A stretch of 64,000 nucleotides of DNA from Leptidea sinapis (GCF_905404315.1 NC_066272.1:8432001-8496000), one strand, 5' to 3'; numbered from the stretch's first letter, positions 47,283 through 57,300 are shown. Program-made: numbers and translations. The notes: generated by a model from the letters alone, not told the origin.

Positions 47283-47435
47283 GTGAGGGGGCTCCTTTGC
47301 ACAGGATGCCGGCTTGATTATGGGTACCACAACGGCGCCTATTTCTGTCGTGAAGCAGTATTGGGTAAGCATTACGGTCTGAAGGGCGCCGTAGCTACTG
47401 AATTTACTGGGCAAATGAGACTTAACATCACTATT
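47283..47435 (+). repeat. SINE-A 5' half
   Basis: GGCTCCTTTGCACAGGATGC through GAAGCAGTATTGGG to TTACTGGGCAAATGAGAC, then it stops. The 3' half is missing. Confidence 0.7.
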
Positions 47436-47499
47436 AAAATAATTTTCATAATTGTGTAATCATAATATCAATTGTCAGCTCATATCAATATAAGCTTGT

Positions 47500-47830
47500 T
47501 AAAATTATAATATATTTATCACTATATATACTCAAAAAGTTCTGTTGTTCGTTTCTGTTTTTATTAAGAAGCAAACTGCAACAACAAATTATAAAGCACT
47601 AGTTGACACGACAGACGTTGTTTTGTTCATAACTAAAAAAAAACTTGTCAATGAAATTTCGTAAAATCATTTCGTAAGTTCTTAACTGACCTCTACTTGG
47701 CCAAAGAAATATTCCTAACAGATTTCAAGCCTCTACGCTTTATGGTTCCAGAGATATCGTGATGAGTCAATATATAGATGGAAATCTCTCATATATAAAG
47801 TATATAGAATATAATAATAATAATAAAAAT
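47500..47830. repeat. Unit A segment 2
   Basis: 47515-47605 matches 62395-62490 (GCAAACTGCAACAACAAA). 47690-47830 matches 62003-62115 (GCCTCTACGCTTTATGG, TTCCAGAGATATCGTGAT). The two blocks are in opposite order in units A and B, so the locus was rearranged as well as duplicated. Confidence 0.65.
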
Positions 47831-47834
47831 AAAG

Positions 47835-48182
47835 CCTTTTTATTTCCTTAACTAACAAAATAATATAAAAAATAAGAAATGTGTACTATATACATTTAAA
47901 TAATATTTTCATAGTCAAGGTCCCTGGTGGGTATAGGCGTCCTCCAACAATTTCCAGGTTGTTCTTGAATTTGCTTTCTGAGTCCAGTTTTCTCCAGCAA
48001 TTTTTTTAATCTCATCAATCCATCGTTCCTTAGGGCGTCCTCTGGCTCTCTTGTCTCGTGGTCCAGACCAATTGGCCTTTGTCCACCGTCCATCTGTTGA
48101 TCTAGCCACATGACCAGCCCATTTCCACTTCAGTATTTTTATATGTTGAAGGGCATCTATTACTTTCGTTTTATTGCGGATG
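47835..48182 (-). pseudogene. RTE LINE C-terminal fragment
   Basis: Minus-strand frames read HIKILKWKWAGHVARSTDGR, RARGRPKERWIDEIKKIAGE and TWKLLEDAYTHQGP, the conserved C-terminus of RTE-clade LINEs. One small frame change splits the middle. An ATAATAATAATAA tail lies at 47812-47825. Unit B lacks this insertion. Confidence 0.8.
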
Positions 48183-48231
48183 TTTTATATTTATATAGAA
48201 TATATCTATCGGTAAAATAATCTGTTACTCT

Positions 48232-49341
48232 CAAGACGCACCTAAAGGAGTTTTACTTCAATAATTAATACTTAGAGTAGGTACTTAGCTGTTACTCGTG
48301 ACGAAGTGAACTATTATTCAATATTGAAGTTTTTAATTAAATTTAAATAAATATGGTTAAAGTACTCAACAGTATTTGAAGTGAAATGGTGAATTAAAAT
48401 TTTTAATTAAGAACGAAGAAATGTTATTTCCATGCTCGTAGAAAGACATAAAAAAAACAAAAGTACAATGGCTTGAAAATGCATAGAACGATTTCCAAAT
48501 TTTAATTGTATCCATTATAAGCTATATCTATACCTACTTAACCCACTTGTAGTATAACAATAGATGACTAGTTGTTGAACGATGCCAAAGGAAAGGACAG
48601 CTATTCATTGAAAGTTTGGAAGAGTTTTGCAGATCACGGCGTCTCCACAAAGACCTTAATAATCTCAAATTTGTACTGAACTGAGTAATGTCTCCATTAT
48701 TATACCTTTGTTGAAAGTTTTGATAATAACTGCACTTTATACGCCTACTTTCTCAGTTAATAACAGTGAGATAAGACTTGTAGAAAATTGGAATGTGTAA
48801 AATGCCCGCTAAACCAACCGTCTTTGTAAATACCAATTTCCGCACGAGTATCATATAAAGTATTTCAACATATTTGCAAGAAAACAGTATAATAAAATGA
48901 AAGATGATAAAATAAACTTTGTTTTTTAAACTCAATAAATAGAAAGTCGCAATAAATCTTTGACATTTTGATATGAAATTGGCGCCGCCTGCGCGTGATC
49001 GATTTTAGAACTACATCAGCCGTCTAGTTTTCTCATTAGTATTAAATTGAGACAAAAAGCGCTTGTAAGGAGGTTCGGTTCACTTGCGGCCGTTCCCAAT
49101 ATTCAGTCCGTTTGTGGCCAACTTGAGATAATAATCGTAACTAACGTTGACTTTTCTGTCCCAATAAACTTATCGACGGGAACTCACAGCGTGTACCGAA
49201 CACGCTGTCTGTCAATGGGAGGACATATAGCTTACCAGCGATAGAAGTTTGTATTGAAATTGCAATTCACACGTCCCAATATAAGGCGATAAGAATGACT
49301 TAACGGGTATATGGGGACAGCTTCAGATTATTGACAACTAA
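48232..49341. repeat. Unit A segment 3 (left of LINE-B)
   Basis: Closely matches 62516-63550: CTCTCAAGACGCAC, AATATTGAAGTTTTTAATTA, GATCACGGCGTCTCCACAAA, CTAAACCAACCGTCTTTG. Unit A has an extra ~85 bp at 48979-49063. GGCCGTTCCCAATAT at 49088-49102 has its inverted partner at 55108-55122, beyond LINE-B. ACAGCGTGT/ACACGCTGT at 49186-49208 is a hairpin kept in both units. No protein is supported. Confidence 0.85.
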
Positions 49342-49352
49342 TACAGTAACTA
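49342..49352. repeat. LINE-B target-site duplication, left
   Basis: TACAGTAACTA stands directly before the T15 run that is the LINE-B poly(A) read on the plus strand. The same 11 bp recur at 55052-55062. Confidence 0.9.
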
Positions 49353-49367
49353 TTTTTTTTTTTTTTT

Positions 49368-49948
49368 ATTATTTTGAGAGGAGGAAATACTGTTACGTAT
49401 TTACGCCCCGGAACGGGGCGTAATATGTCGGACTCGAGTGTCCGCGTAAGCGGACACCCCATACCGACTAAAACCTCCTCTGTGCTGTTAGCAGCTCTGG
49501 TTTTCACAGCGAAGTAGGACGTGGGCTGTGGAGGCCGCAAAGACTACGCAACAACAGTCGCGGGGCGTCTCCTAAGGAGACTCGAACCTCAGACCGGCTG
49601 TGTGCTTGTGGGAAGGAGAGAGAATGAAAATGAAGATGAAATGAAGATGAAAGATGAAAAGGTGATAAGAGCACACTCGCCGGCGAGTGTGGTGATGTTT
49701 TGTGTAATGTATGTAAGTGTGTATGTATGTGTTTATGATTGCATGTATGTGTGTTTGTATGTATGTACGTAGTGTAAATGTTTGTGTGCATGTATGTTTG
49801 TGTTTGTGTCTGTTTGTGGAGTGTGTTTGTGATTGTGTAAGTGGTGTATGTCAGTCCGTCAGTCAGTCCGTGTGTGAGTGAGTGTAGTGAAACGATTACA
49901 GGACGAGGACTAACGTCTCGTCGGGTATCAAAAGAATGTGTGGTGTAT
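49368..49948 (-). other. LINE-B 3' untranslated region with two hairpins
   Basis: Contains a CA-rich region (plus strand TGTATGTGTTT-type, about 49680-49900). Near the poly(A) are two perfect stems: TTACGCCCC/GGGGCGTAA (49401-49423, 5-nt loop) and GTGTCCGC/GCGGACAC (49438-49457, 4-nt loop). In several LINEs a 3' stem-loop is the binding site for the reverse transcriptase; whether these are is an inference. Confidence 0.7.
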
Positions 49949-52840
49949 CTAGGGTGCGGGCCGCTGGCCATCGTCAGAGTGACGAGTGCCAGTGGTTTGC
50001 GGTGGTTGACCGCGCCTACGCCTGCGAAGGCGGTGTGTGCGTGTCTGTGTCGGTGTTTGTGTGGGTGTCGCGTTCGCGATGGTGATGTCGTCATCCGGGT
50101 CTACCGTTACGTGTCTGGGACGTCTTATTGGGTTGAGACTATGGTGAAGGGGGGTGTACCCGCATGCCTTCCTAAACAAGATGTTGGGATGGTTAGGCGC
50201 CTTGTCAAAGAAGCGTCGCGAGATCTCTTTAAAGTGTTGAGCTATTGTCGGAAGCTCTAGGTCGCGGTGAAGGTCAACGTTTCGGATGAACCACGGGGCT
50301 CCGGTTGCCATGCGCGTGAATTTATTTTGAACTACTTGCAAACGACGTAAGTAGCTCGGTCGGGTGTGCGCGAAAACGACGCTTGCGTATGACAGTATGG
50401 GCCGTACGATGGTTTTGTACAGCGTCACTTTGTGTTTGAGCGGAAGTTTGCTTCGCCCACACACAAGTGGATAAAGGCGACTGAGGACAAATCGGGCTCT
50501 ATTGCATACCGTATCAATATGTTTCTTGAAGTTCATATTGCTGTTGAACGTGACTCCTAAGTATTTGTAATCCTTCACCCACGGTATGGGTGTTTCATAC
50601 AGTTTAATAACGTCAGTCGGTTGTTTTTTAGCGCGGATGCTATTCGCGTTACCGAAGAGTACCGTTGCACTCTTGGTGGGGTTCACTTCAATCCGCCATT
50701 TTCTGAACCAGTTGCCTAGTTCATCGACGGCGGCTTGAAGCACTTTAATGTTCTTGCTCAAGGTTGAGCGGTTGGAGCCGAAGTAGAGTGCCGTGTCGTC
50801 AGCGTACTGAGCGAGCTGGATACTCGGAAACTTGGGAATGTCGCTCGTGAAGAGCGAGAAAAGAGTGGGAGAGAGGACCGAGCCCTTTGGCACGCCAGAC
50901 CTGATGGGTCTGGGTGAGGATAGGGTGCCCTCTACTCGATATCGGAAGGAGCGATCGGTAAGGTAGGCTCGAATGATGCGCACGAGCCTGTCTGGCACTC
51001 CCAGTTGATACAGCTTAAATACTAAGCCGTTGTGCCATACCTTGTCGAAGGCCTTCGCGACATCGAAAAACACGGCTGCCGTGGTAGCGTGAAATTGACG
51101 CCGTATGAGAATGTACTCGGTGAGTCGGTGAGCCTGCTGGGGACACGAGTGAGCGGTTCTGAATCCGAACTGTATGTCGGGTATCAGGTTAAGCTCCGCG
51201 ATGTAATGATTAAGACGCGCGAGAATTAATCTTTCGTAAAGTTTCCCGATCGAGTTAATTAAACTAATAGGCCTATAGCTACTCGGATTAGCTTTAGGTT
51301 TATTGGGTTTTGGGATACCGATAACAATGGAATCCTTCCATTGTTCGGGGAACGCGCTATTAGACAATAGAATATTAAAAATGGTAACCAATAAAGTAAT
51401 AAGGGTCGAGGGTAGGATTTTAAGAACCCTATTGTTTATAGTGTCGGGCCCCGGGGCCTTCTTGGAGTGAAGCTCCTTAATGATTTGCTTCACCTCTTCG
51501 TAAGAGGTGGGTTTTATTACCTCGCCTGAAGGGCTCAGAAGGGAGCGACGTTCAACTTCACGATCAACTTCGTCAACGTGTGTCGGGTCGGCTGCTGCAT
51601 TTGGAGAGCACTGACTCTCGAGACTATCGGCGAGGCATTCAGCCTTCTCATCGTCATCGAGCGCCGGCTGCAGTCCCGGTCTGTCCAAAGGAGGCATGAC
51701 AGTGGGCGGCTCCTGTTTGAACGCGCGAGGCAGCTTCCAGAAAGCCACATGTGATGGCTTAAGGTTGCCGAGCAAGCGGTCCCAACGTTCGCCGCGGAGT
51801 TCCGCGATACGTTCCCGTACCACCCGCTGTAGGTAGCGGAGATGGCGCCTATTCTCGACCGACGGATACCTGTCGTAAAGTCTAGTGGCTCTGTGCTTCT
51901 GTGTGAGTAAGTTCCTGACCTCTGGAGGCAGGTTTAGGCGATGCGGTTGAATCGTCGGAACTTGCCTGGAGCAGGCCTTGATCCTACTCTGTATATGTGA
52001 CGTCACATGAGAGATAGCACTGTGAGCCGTGTCGACCGAGTCGATGACGTCCGGTATACGGTCAAGGTCGTCGGACTTGATAGACTCGAGATCCTTTTCC
52101 AGCCGTTGCAAGTCGATCACTGTTTTCGTCGGTGGTTGAAAGTTAACCGGTGGGCCTAGATTTAGGACGACGGGCCGGTGGTCTGACTCTAATTCGTGAA
52201 AAACCTCGATTGAATTTACATTGAGCGTTACGTTTTTAAGTAACGCAACGTCTAGAATGTCGGGTCGGTGCGCGACGTTATCCGGATAACGTGTTGGTTC
52301 GTCGGGTGCTATTACTGAAAAGTTCCGCGTGTCTGTGAGAGAGTCTAATAAAATTCCGTTTCTATTTGTGGCTCTACTGTTCCAGCTGGAGTGTTTGGCG
52401 TTAAGATCGCCGCCCACTATGACTGCGGCCCCGTGGCCGAGTAATGCTTTTATATCTGTGTCTAATATTTGTTTGTTCGGCGGAAGATAAGCTGAAATAA
52501 CAGTGATCGGCTGGTGATTCGCCATACTGACCCGGATGGCAGAGGCCTCGATGTTAGTGAGGACCGGAGGATCTATAGGTATACAGTGTAGAGACCTTTT
52601 AAAATAAATGAGGGTGCCGCCCATACGGGTGGTGCGATCATTCCTAACTAAGTTATAATTAGCGATACGCGGATCGCGTATACGTGGTTTTAAAAATGTC
52701 TCTTGCACTAAGAATAGGTCTAATTGATGTTCGTGAGCGAACTCCTTCACCAAGTCTAGTTGAGGCTTAAGGCCTTGGGCGTTAAAATACGCTATACGGA
52801 GCGTATGTGGTTTAACCCGTCCGCTTACGTAATTAGGCAT
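49949..52840 (-). CDS. LINE-B ORF2: endonuclease-reverse transcriptase
   Basis: A 963-aa open frame starting at ATG 52840, for the enzyme that nicks genomic DNA and copies LINE RNA at the nick. APE endonuclease, residues ~13-230: FNAQGLKP with N20, VQETF with E47, SAYLPPN, GGDLNAKHSSW with D145, RPDILDVAL, ESDHRPVV with H221. Reverse transcriptase, ~455-740: KKAPGPDTINN, SYRPISLINSIGKLYE, QFGFRTAHSC, FFDVAKAFDKVWH, SGVPKGSVLSPTLF, QYADDTALY with YADD at 679-682, YLGVTFNSNMNFKKH. The C-terminus is basic (RLRRRRRGQ). There is no RNase H, as usual in the jockey clade, and the length is normal. One odd residue: K652 stands where GVPQG is almost invariant. The start overlaps the end of ORF1 by 8 nt, suggesting coupled translation. 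Confidence 0.93.
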   Translation of the reverse strand: MPNYVSGRVKPHTLRIAYFNAQGLKPQLDLVKEFAHEHQLDLFLVQETFLKPRIRDPRIANYNLVRNDRTTRMGGTLIYFKRSLHCIPIDPPVLTNIEASAIRVSMANHQPITVISAYLPPNKQILDTDIKALLGHGAAVIVGGDLNAKHSSWNSRATNRNGILLDSLTDTRNFSVIAPDEPTRYPDNVAHRPDILDVALLKNVTLNVNSIEVFHELESDHRPVVLNLGPPVNFQPPTKTVIDLQRLEKDLESIKSDDLDRIPDVIDSVDTAHSAISHVTSHIQSRIKACSRQVPTIQPHRLNLPPEVRNLLTQKHRATRLYDRYPSVENRRHLRYLQRVVRERIAELRGERWDRLLGNLKPSHVAFWKLPRAFKQEPPTVMPPLDRPGLQPALDDDEKAECLADSLESQCSPNAAADPTHVDEVDREVERRSLLSPSGEVIKPTSYEEVKQIIKELHSKKAPGPDTINNRVLKILPSTLITLLVTIFNILLSNSAFPEQWKDSIVIGIPKPNKPKANPSSYRPISLINSIGKLYERLILARLNHYIAELNLIPDIQFGFRTAHSCPQQAHRLTEYILIRRQFHATTAAVFFDVAKAFDKVWHNGLVFKLYQLGVPDRLVRIIRAYLTDRSFRYRVEGTLSSPRPIRSGVPKGSVLSPTLFSLFTSDIPKFPSIQLAQYADDTALYFGSNRSTLSKNIKVLQAAVDELGNWFRKWRIEVNPTKSATVLFGNANSIRAKKQPTDVIKLYETPIPWVKDYKYLGVTFNSNMNFKKHIDTVCNRARFVLSRLYPLVCGRSKLPLKHKVTLYKTIVRPILSYASVVFAHTRPSYLRRLQVVQNKFTRMATGAPWFIRNVDLHRDLELPTIAQHFKEISRRFFDKAPNHPNILFRKACGYTPLHHSLNPIRRPRHVTVDPDDDITIANATPTQTPTQTRTHRLRRRRRGQPPQTTGTRHSDDGQRPAP

Positions 52841-54494
52841 CGCGAATGTTGTTTTTATACTTTAGCCCTATATCGGTGAGGGCACGGAATATTTTGCCGT
52901 TGTCTGCCATAACTTGCAGGAGCGACGGCGGGTCTTCCCGGACAGCATCGAGCCTGCTGGCCAGGGCTGTTATTTCGTCAATGTCGAACATCTTTGACAG
53001 TTCGAACATGAACGCAAAGGTGCTGCCGCCTTTGCTACCTGTTGCCGTGGACGCGGGCGCCGGTGGCCTCGGTCGCGGGACCGACGCCGCCGGGCGGGAC
53101 GCTAGCGGAGGCCGGAGGGGCGCGGGGGCCGCGAGAGTGGCCTCTGTGGCATCGTTGGCAGCCGGAGGAGACCTCGCCCAGGCGTTTACATTCGGAGCCG
53201 CCTCCGCAGGTTTGAAGGTTGGAGTGAACTCCACCTTCTCTGCTCTGCCTTGCGGCTGGCGGCGCCCTGGGTGACGCTTGTGTTTGGGTGCCTTGGGACA
53301 CCCGCGATAGCTCGCGGGGTGCCCCTTCTCCCCGCACAAGACGCAGGCCGGGGGCTCCGCGCATTGCGCTGGTCGAGGGCACTCTGGCGTGCCGTGTTTC
53401 CCGAGGCACTTCACACACCTCGGGGTGTGTTCGCGATTTCGTGCCGAGTGCCCGTATAATTGGCATCTGTGACACTGACCGGGCCCCCCGCGGTTGCGAG
53501 GAGCTTCGGTACGGATGCCCTGAAGGGAACAAACCGATTTGATGTTGAAAATTTCCTTTCCCTCTTGCGTGAGGTCGAGGACTACGAGAACCATGTTAAA
53601 TGGTTGTTTATTGTTGGTTCCGCGCATACGGTGCACCTCGTGTGCAGGGTAGCCCTGCTCTTTGAGGTCCGACAGAATGTCGGCCTCGTCTCACTCTTTG
53701 GGGACGTTTCTAATAACGACCCTCAGGCGCTTCTCCTCAGGCAGGGCGTACGTGTGGAAACCCACACTCAGCTCTCTAAGAAGAGATGTCAGGGCGCGGT
53801 GGTCCGCTACCTCTCTGGTCTCTAGTTTAATTAGTGATTGGTACGCCCTCGCCTGGAAGGAGAGCGTCTTCGGGATCCTGTTTTTGATTGCTAACCATCG
53901 GCCTCGGTCCCCTATAAAAATAGGAGGCGGGCGCTTGGTCGGAGGCGGTACGCGGGCTTTAGCGGGCGCGGGCGCGGACGCGGGGGCGGAGCCAGTCGTG
54001 GCCGCGGCTTTCTTCGCGGGTGTGCTATCCAGAGAAGGCGATTCACGACCGCGCTTCTTCTTGCGACTGACGGTGATGAAGCCGTCAGTATCCGACGCGA
54101 CACTCTCCGCTCTCGACGGTAGAGCGGATTCCGGCCGGGCCGGTGAAGCACTGGAAGCCTGAGGGGCTACCGTGCGGTCAGGACTGACCGCGGGGACCTT
54201 AGGGGTCGCCTGCGCGTCAAAGTACGCCTGAAGGACAGGCGGACGGGCTGATCGGGTGATCACTTTCCTCGGTTTGACCGAGGCCACGGAACTTGCGTCG
54301 GACGCATTGCCTATCTCCATTTCTGATTCCCCGTCGGAACTCGAAACGTCAGATGACGATCTGTATTTTTTAGATTTGGATTTCGCTGTCTGGATATCTA
54401 TCGTTTCCTTAATTAACGGAGCGATCTTCTCCGTAAATAGCTTATCTAGCAGGGCGCTCAGAAGGCCCTCGTCGGCAACCATTGGTGAAGCCAT
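52833..54494 (-). pseudogene. LINE-B ORF1: gag-like RNA-binding protein with one stop
   Basis: A 554-codon frame from ATG 54494 (MASPMVADEGLL) to TAA 52833, broken only by TGA at 53691-53693 (codon 268). The protein would coat LINE RNA. The N-terminal half is rich in S, A, P and K. A segment LRVVIRNVPKE, then HRMRGTNNKQPFNMVLV, looks like the PRE_C2HC-type region of jockey gag proteins. Three zinc knuckles follow: CHRCQLYGHSARNREH has R in place of the last cysteine, CVKCLGKHGTPEC is intact, CVLCGEKGHPASYRGC is intact. So there are two lesions, the stop and the damaged first knuckle. It ends ATGCCTAA overlapping ORF2. Confidence 0.9.
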
Positions 54495-55051
54495 GGTTGT
54501 TATTAAAAGTTAAGCGGGTGAAAACCCCCGCTGCCCGAGTCAGGCAGAGGGGGAATATAATGATAAAGTGGACAACTATAGTTTAGTTGTGCACTTGCAC
54601 ATTAATAAAATACTATTAATAATAATAAAGTATGCAAAATTAAAAGAAATTAATAATAATAATTAAGCCTAAGACTTAGCTTTGCTGGATGTAGATTGGC
54701 TGGGCCGGAACCCCGATGTACGCTGTGCAGGCCCCCACGGAGAAGACACACACGGCACGATCTGCAACACTCACAACATACACGATTAGCGTGCAGAATC
54801 GCGAAACACAGCACAGGTGCTAACTAACACGATCGTAAAACCGGGTAATTAACACTTATAATCACTAAGCTACGTTCCGCGAAGGAACGTAACAGGTGCG
54901 AGACTCAAAGAGTCCCGAACAATAGCGCGCGATAACAATAGCTAGCCCAGGTGGCCTGAGCAGATAGTGCGATAACGCAGGTAATAGAAATATTCGAAGG
55001 AGGACAGATAATGCGGCACGTGTGCTCGCGTTGCCTGCCTGAATCGAACTG
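54495..55051 (-). promoter_or_regulatory. LINE-B 5' untranslated region and probable internal promoter
   Basis: About 557 nt before ORF1. Read 5' to 3' on the minus strand it begins CAGTTCGATTCAGGC. CAGTT resembles an insect initiator, and ACACGT at +28 to +33 from its A fits the downstream promoter element (RGWYVT) in five of six positions. Jockey-type LINEs use such internal promoters; use here is inferred. Confidence 0.5.
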
Positions 55052-55062
55052 TACAGTAACTA
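55052..55062. repeat. LINE-B target-site duplication, right
   Basis: TACAGTAACTA, identical to 49342-49352, marks the 5' boundary of LINE-B. Confidence 0.9.
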
Positions 55063-55540
55063 ATACAGACAGTAGAATATAGTTATTTATCTCTATCTGT
55101 AGATAGTATATTGGGAACGGCCGTTAGCTTATTCATTCTGTGTATGTGTTATCACTTAAAGAAAATTGTACATTTTCACATTTACACCTCAAAACTTCGT
55201 TCGACAAAATTTCATCTGACTGTAACTTTACTACGAAGAAGAAGAACTTATTATCTTATATTAAGAATATATTATCTTAGATCATTTATACATCTAAATA
55301 GACTGTGAAAACATCGAAAACAATTGAAGTGGACAGCACACCTATATATTGAGCAATGTACAAACAATGTAAAATAAAGTGACATATTAATAGTGAGTGT
55401 AAAACGTATGTCACGCACACTAAAGTAATAAACCTAGCCTGTTTCATCGGTTGTTGCCTAGCAGCAAGTGGCTCTATTGAGACGTATAAATTATCTTAGG
55501 ATATTATTATCAACATTTTTTTAATAATAAGACACAGTCT
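55063..55540. repeat. Unit A segment 4 (right of LINE-B)
   Basis: Matches 63553-64000 with few differences: TCTATCTGTAGATAGTATAT, GGACAGCACACCTATATATT, ACGTATGTCACGCACACTAA, CCTAGCCTGTTTCATCGG. The 65-codon frame from TTG 55111 is kept in unit B but has no ATG and no resemblance to a known protein. Confidence 0.85.
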
Positions 55541-55987
55541 TTTAACATCAATATTAAAAAATATTAATTATTATCTCTGCTCCCACTACATTTCCGCTCA
55601 AAACATAAAAGAAAGCTAATAATTACTTACTTGTAAATATTTTCCATAAATGATTATAAATTCATTAGCTTTTTAAAACAAAACTCACATACATACACTT
55701 GAAGTATTTACATTGTTCCGTACTTATAACAATAGCTTGGAGTTTATGACGTACCTTTGATACAAACATGCTGCCTGCATACAATTTCCCGACAATTTAT
55801 TGCTAACTGCTCGCGATGCTGAAAGTTTATACTTTTTAAAATAAAATAGTTTTCTTTTCCTTTCATTTTACCACAATTTTATTTTATATTTTCAAATAAT
55901 GCTTGTATAAAGTAGGACATATGTTGGGTTAAAGTATAAAATTGCCGTTTTGTACTGAAAAATTCATAATTTTATTATATATATTTT
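55541..55987. other. AT-rich DNA, nothing recognised
   Basis: Lies beyond the part of the duplicated unit that can be compared within the window. No supported feature. Confidence 0.4.
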
Positions 55988-56345
55988 TTATGAAAGTAAG
56001 GGACAAGACGAGCAGGATGTTAATAATTGATACACTCAGGATTCTCGAAAAACTTAAAAATTCTGAGAGGCACTACAATTGCGCTCGTCACCTTGAGACG
56101 TAAGATGTTCTATTTCTACAGTGAAGCAGTAATGTGTAAGCATTACCGTGTTTCGGTCTGAAGGGCGCCGTAGCTAGTGAAATTACTGGGCAAATGAGAC
56201 TTGACACCTTATGTCTCAAGATGACGAGCGCAGTTGGGGTGCCGCTCAGAATTTTCGGGTTATTCAATAATCTTGAGTGGCACTGCAGTGTAATGGGCAG
56301 GGCGTATCAATTAACATCAGCTGAACGTCCCTTATTTTCATAAAA
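55988..56345. repeat. Two SINE-A pieces in opposite orientation
   Basis: 55988-56110 is a minus-strand 3' half (TTTTTATGAAAGTAAGGGAC to GCGCTCGTCACCTTGAGACG). 56112-56345 is a plus-strand copy from CAGTGAAGCAGTAATG to TTTTCATAAAAAAG. The shared 3' half makes an inverted repeat of over 100 bp. Confidence 0.75.
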
Positions 56346-57079
56346 AAGTCCATACAACGCAGATCCATTACATTTTATATACGCAGTAAATACTCTATTT
56401 TCTAAATATTATAATCATTTAAGAAAATATGTGTTGTATAATAAGATATTGTACACGTGAATATGACAACGATTATCAATATTTGTCATAGGGATCGACC
56501 AAAAGCACACTACACACTTTACTAACTTACTAAAGTAGTAAGTCCTTTACTTCTTCAATAACGTTTTGAGTTTTATTTAGGGGTATACAACGTCAATCAA
56601 AAAGGGTATAACATCCCTTCAATGCTACGTTATATAAGTCATATGCAATAGTATTGTGATGTTTAAATTTGAATAAATAAAATAAATAAGAATAAAAAAG
56701 GCCCCTACAAAATAAAAATATTATTTTTCAATTTCCTTTCTCAGACAACCCTAACTTTTAAAGAGACCGCCATTTAATATGGGCGGAGCCGTTGTTTGTA
56801 AACAAAATTAGGTAACCTACCTACGGACTTAAACATTAGGTATTCGATAATAATAGTACATACCAATCTTGCTGCGCAGCTTTTTAACAGTCCTTGAGTT
56901 TCACAAAAAATACACAGAAAACACCACATCACGTCATGTTGATTATGTTTTAGATAGTTAGGTACCTAAGTAGAAACCTAGTTATTTACTAGTACATTCA
57001 AAACAGCCCAGGTACATCACAGATGATACAGTTATAAGGAGGTACGTAGGTTTTGCAGCAACACCACTAAAGGAAGGGT
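56346..57079. other. AT-rich DNA, nothing recognised
   Basis: No supported feature. Confidence 0.4.
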
Positions 57080-57300
57080 TCAATCATGCATCATTCTTCG
57101 GAAACAGGCGTATGAGGGAAGCCTCCTATTCCGGTACCGACGGTGGTACAAATCGCGAGCTGCGACCAGATTGTTATTTGTCACCGCACCAACACACAAT
57201 ATCATGCCGTAATATTCATTGTTCTCATAATCTGCCATGATTATCATACGAAAATACTGTAACCCAAAAGTCCAACGCGACGATCTAACAAACATGAATG
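57080..57300 (-). pseudogene. Possible transposase-type helix-turn-helix fragment
   Basis: The minus frame reads MADYENNEYYGMILCVGAVT, then LVAARDLYHRRYRNRRLPSY and CFRRMMHD. The pattern, an acidic start then A..LY..R.P.RR.P....F..M, resembles the DUF4817 helix-turn-helix found in many insect Tc1-like and orphan transposon proteins. It stops after about 50 matching residues. No catalytic region follows. Confidence 0.4.

Larger units (their letters stand above)
49353..55051 (-). mobile_element. LINE-B, complete jockey-clade element
   Basis: A 5,699-bp element on the minus strand: 5' untranslated region 55051-54495, gag-like ORF1 54494-52833, ORF2 52840-49949, 3' untranslated region and 15-nt poly(A) at 49367-49353. 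An 11-bp target duplication flanks it. Its GC content is far higher than the surroundings. The clean poly(A), intact duplication and open ORF2 suggest a recent insertion. It interrupts unit A. Confidence 0.95.

Noticed and set aside
49504..50094. 196-codon minus-strand frame rich in H and T
   Set aside because: It overlaps the end of LINE-B ORF2 in another frame and its composition comes from the CA-rich 3' untranslated region.
52846..53542. Plus-strand open frames opposite LINE-B ORF1
   Set aside because: Antisense shadows of a GC-rich coding region; no motif is present.
55111..55308. 65-codon open frame kept in both duplicated units (second copy 63598-63795)
   Set aside because: It begins at TTG, has no known relatives, and the few differences include changes to the protein. 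Two recent copies of any short open stretch would look alike.
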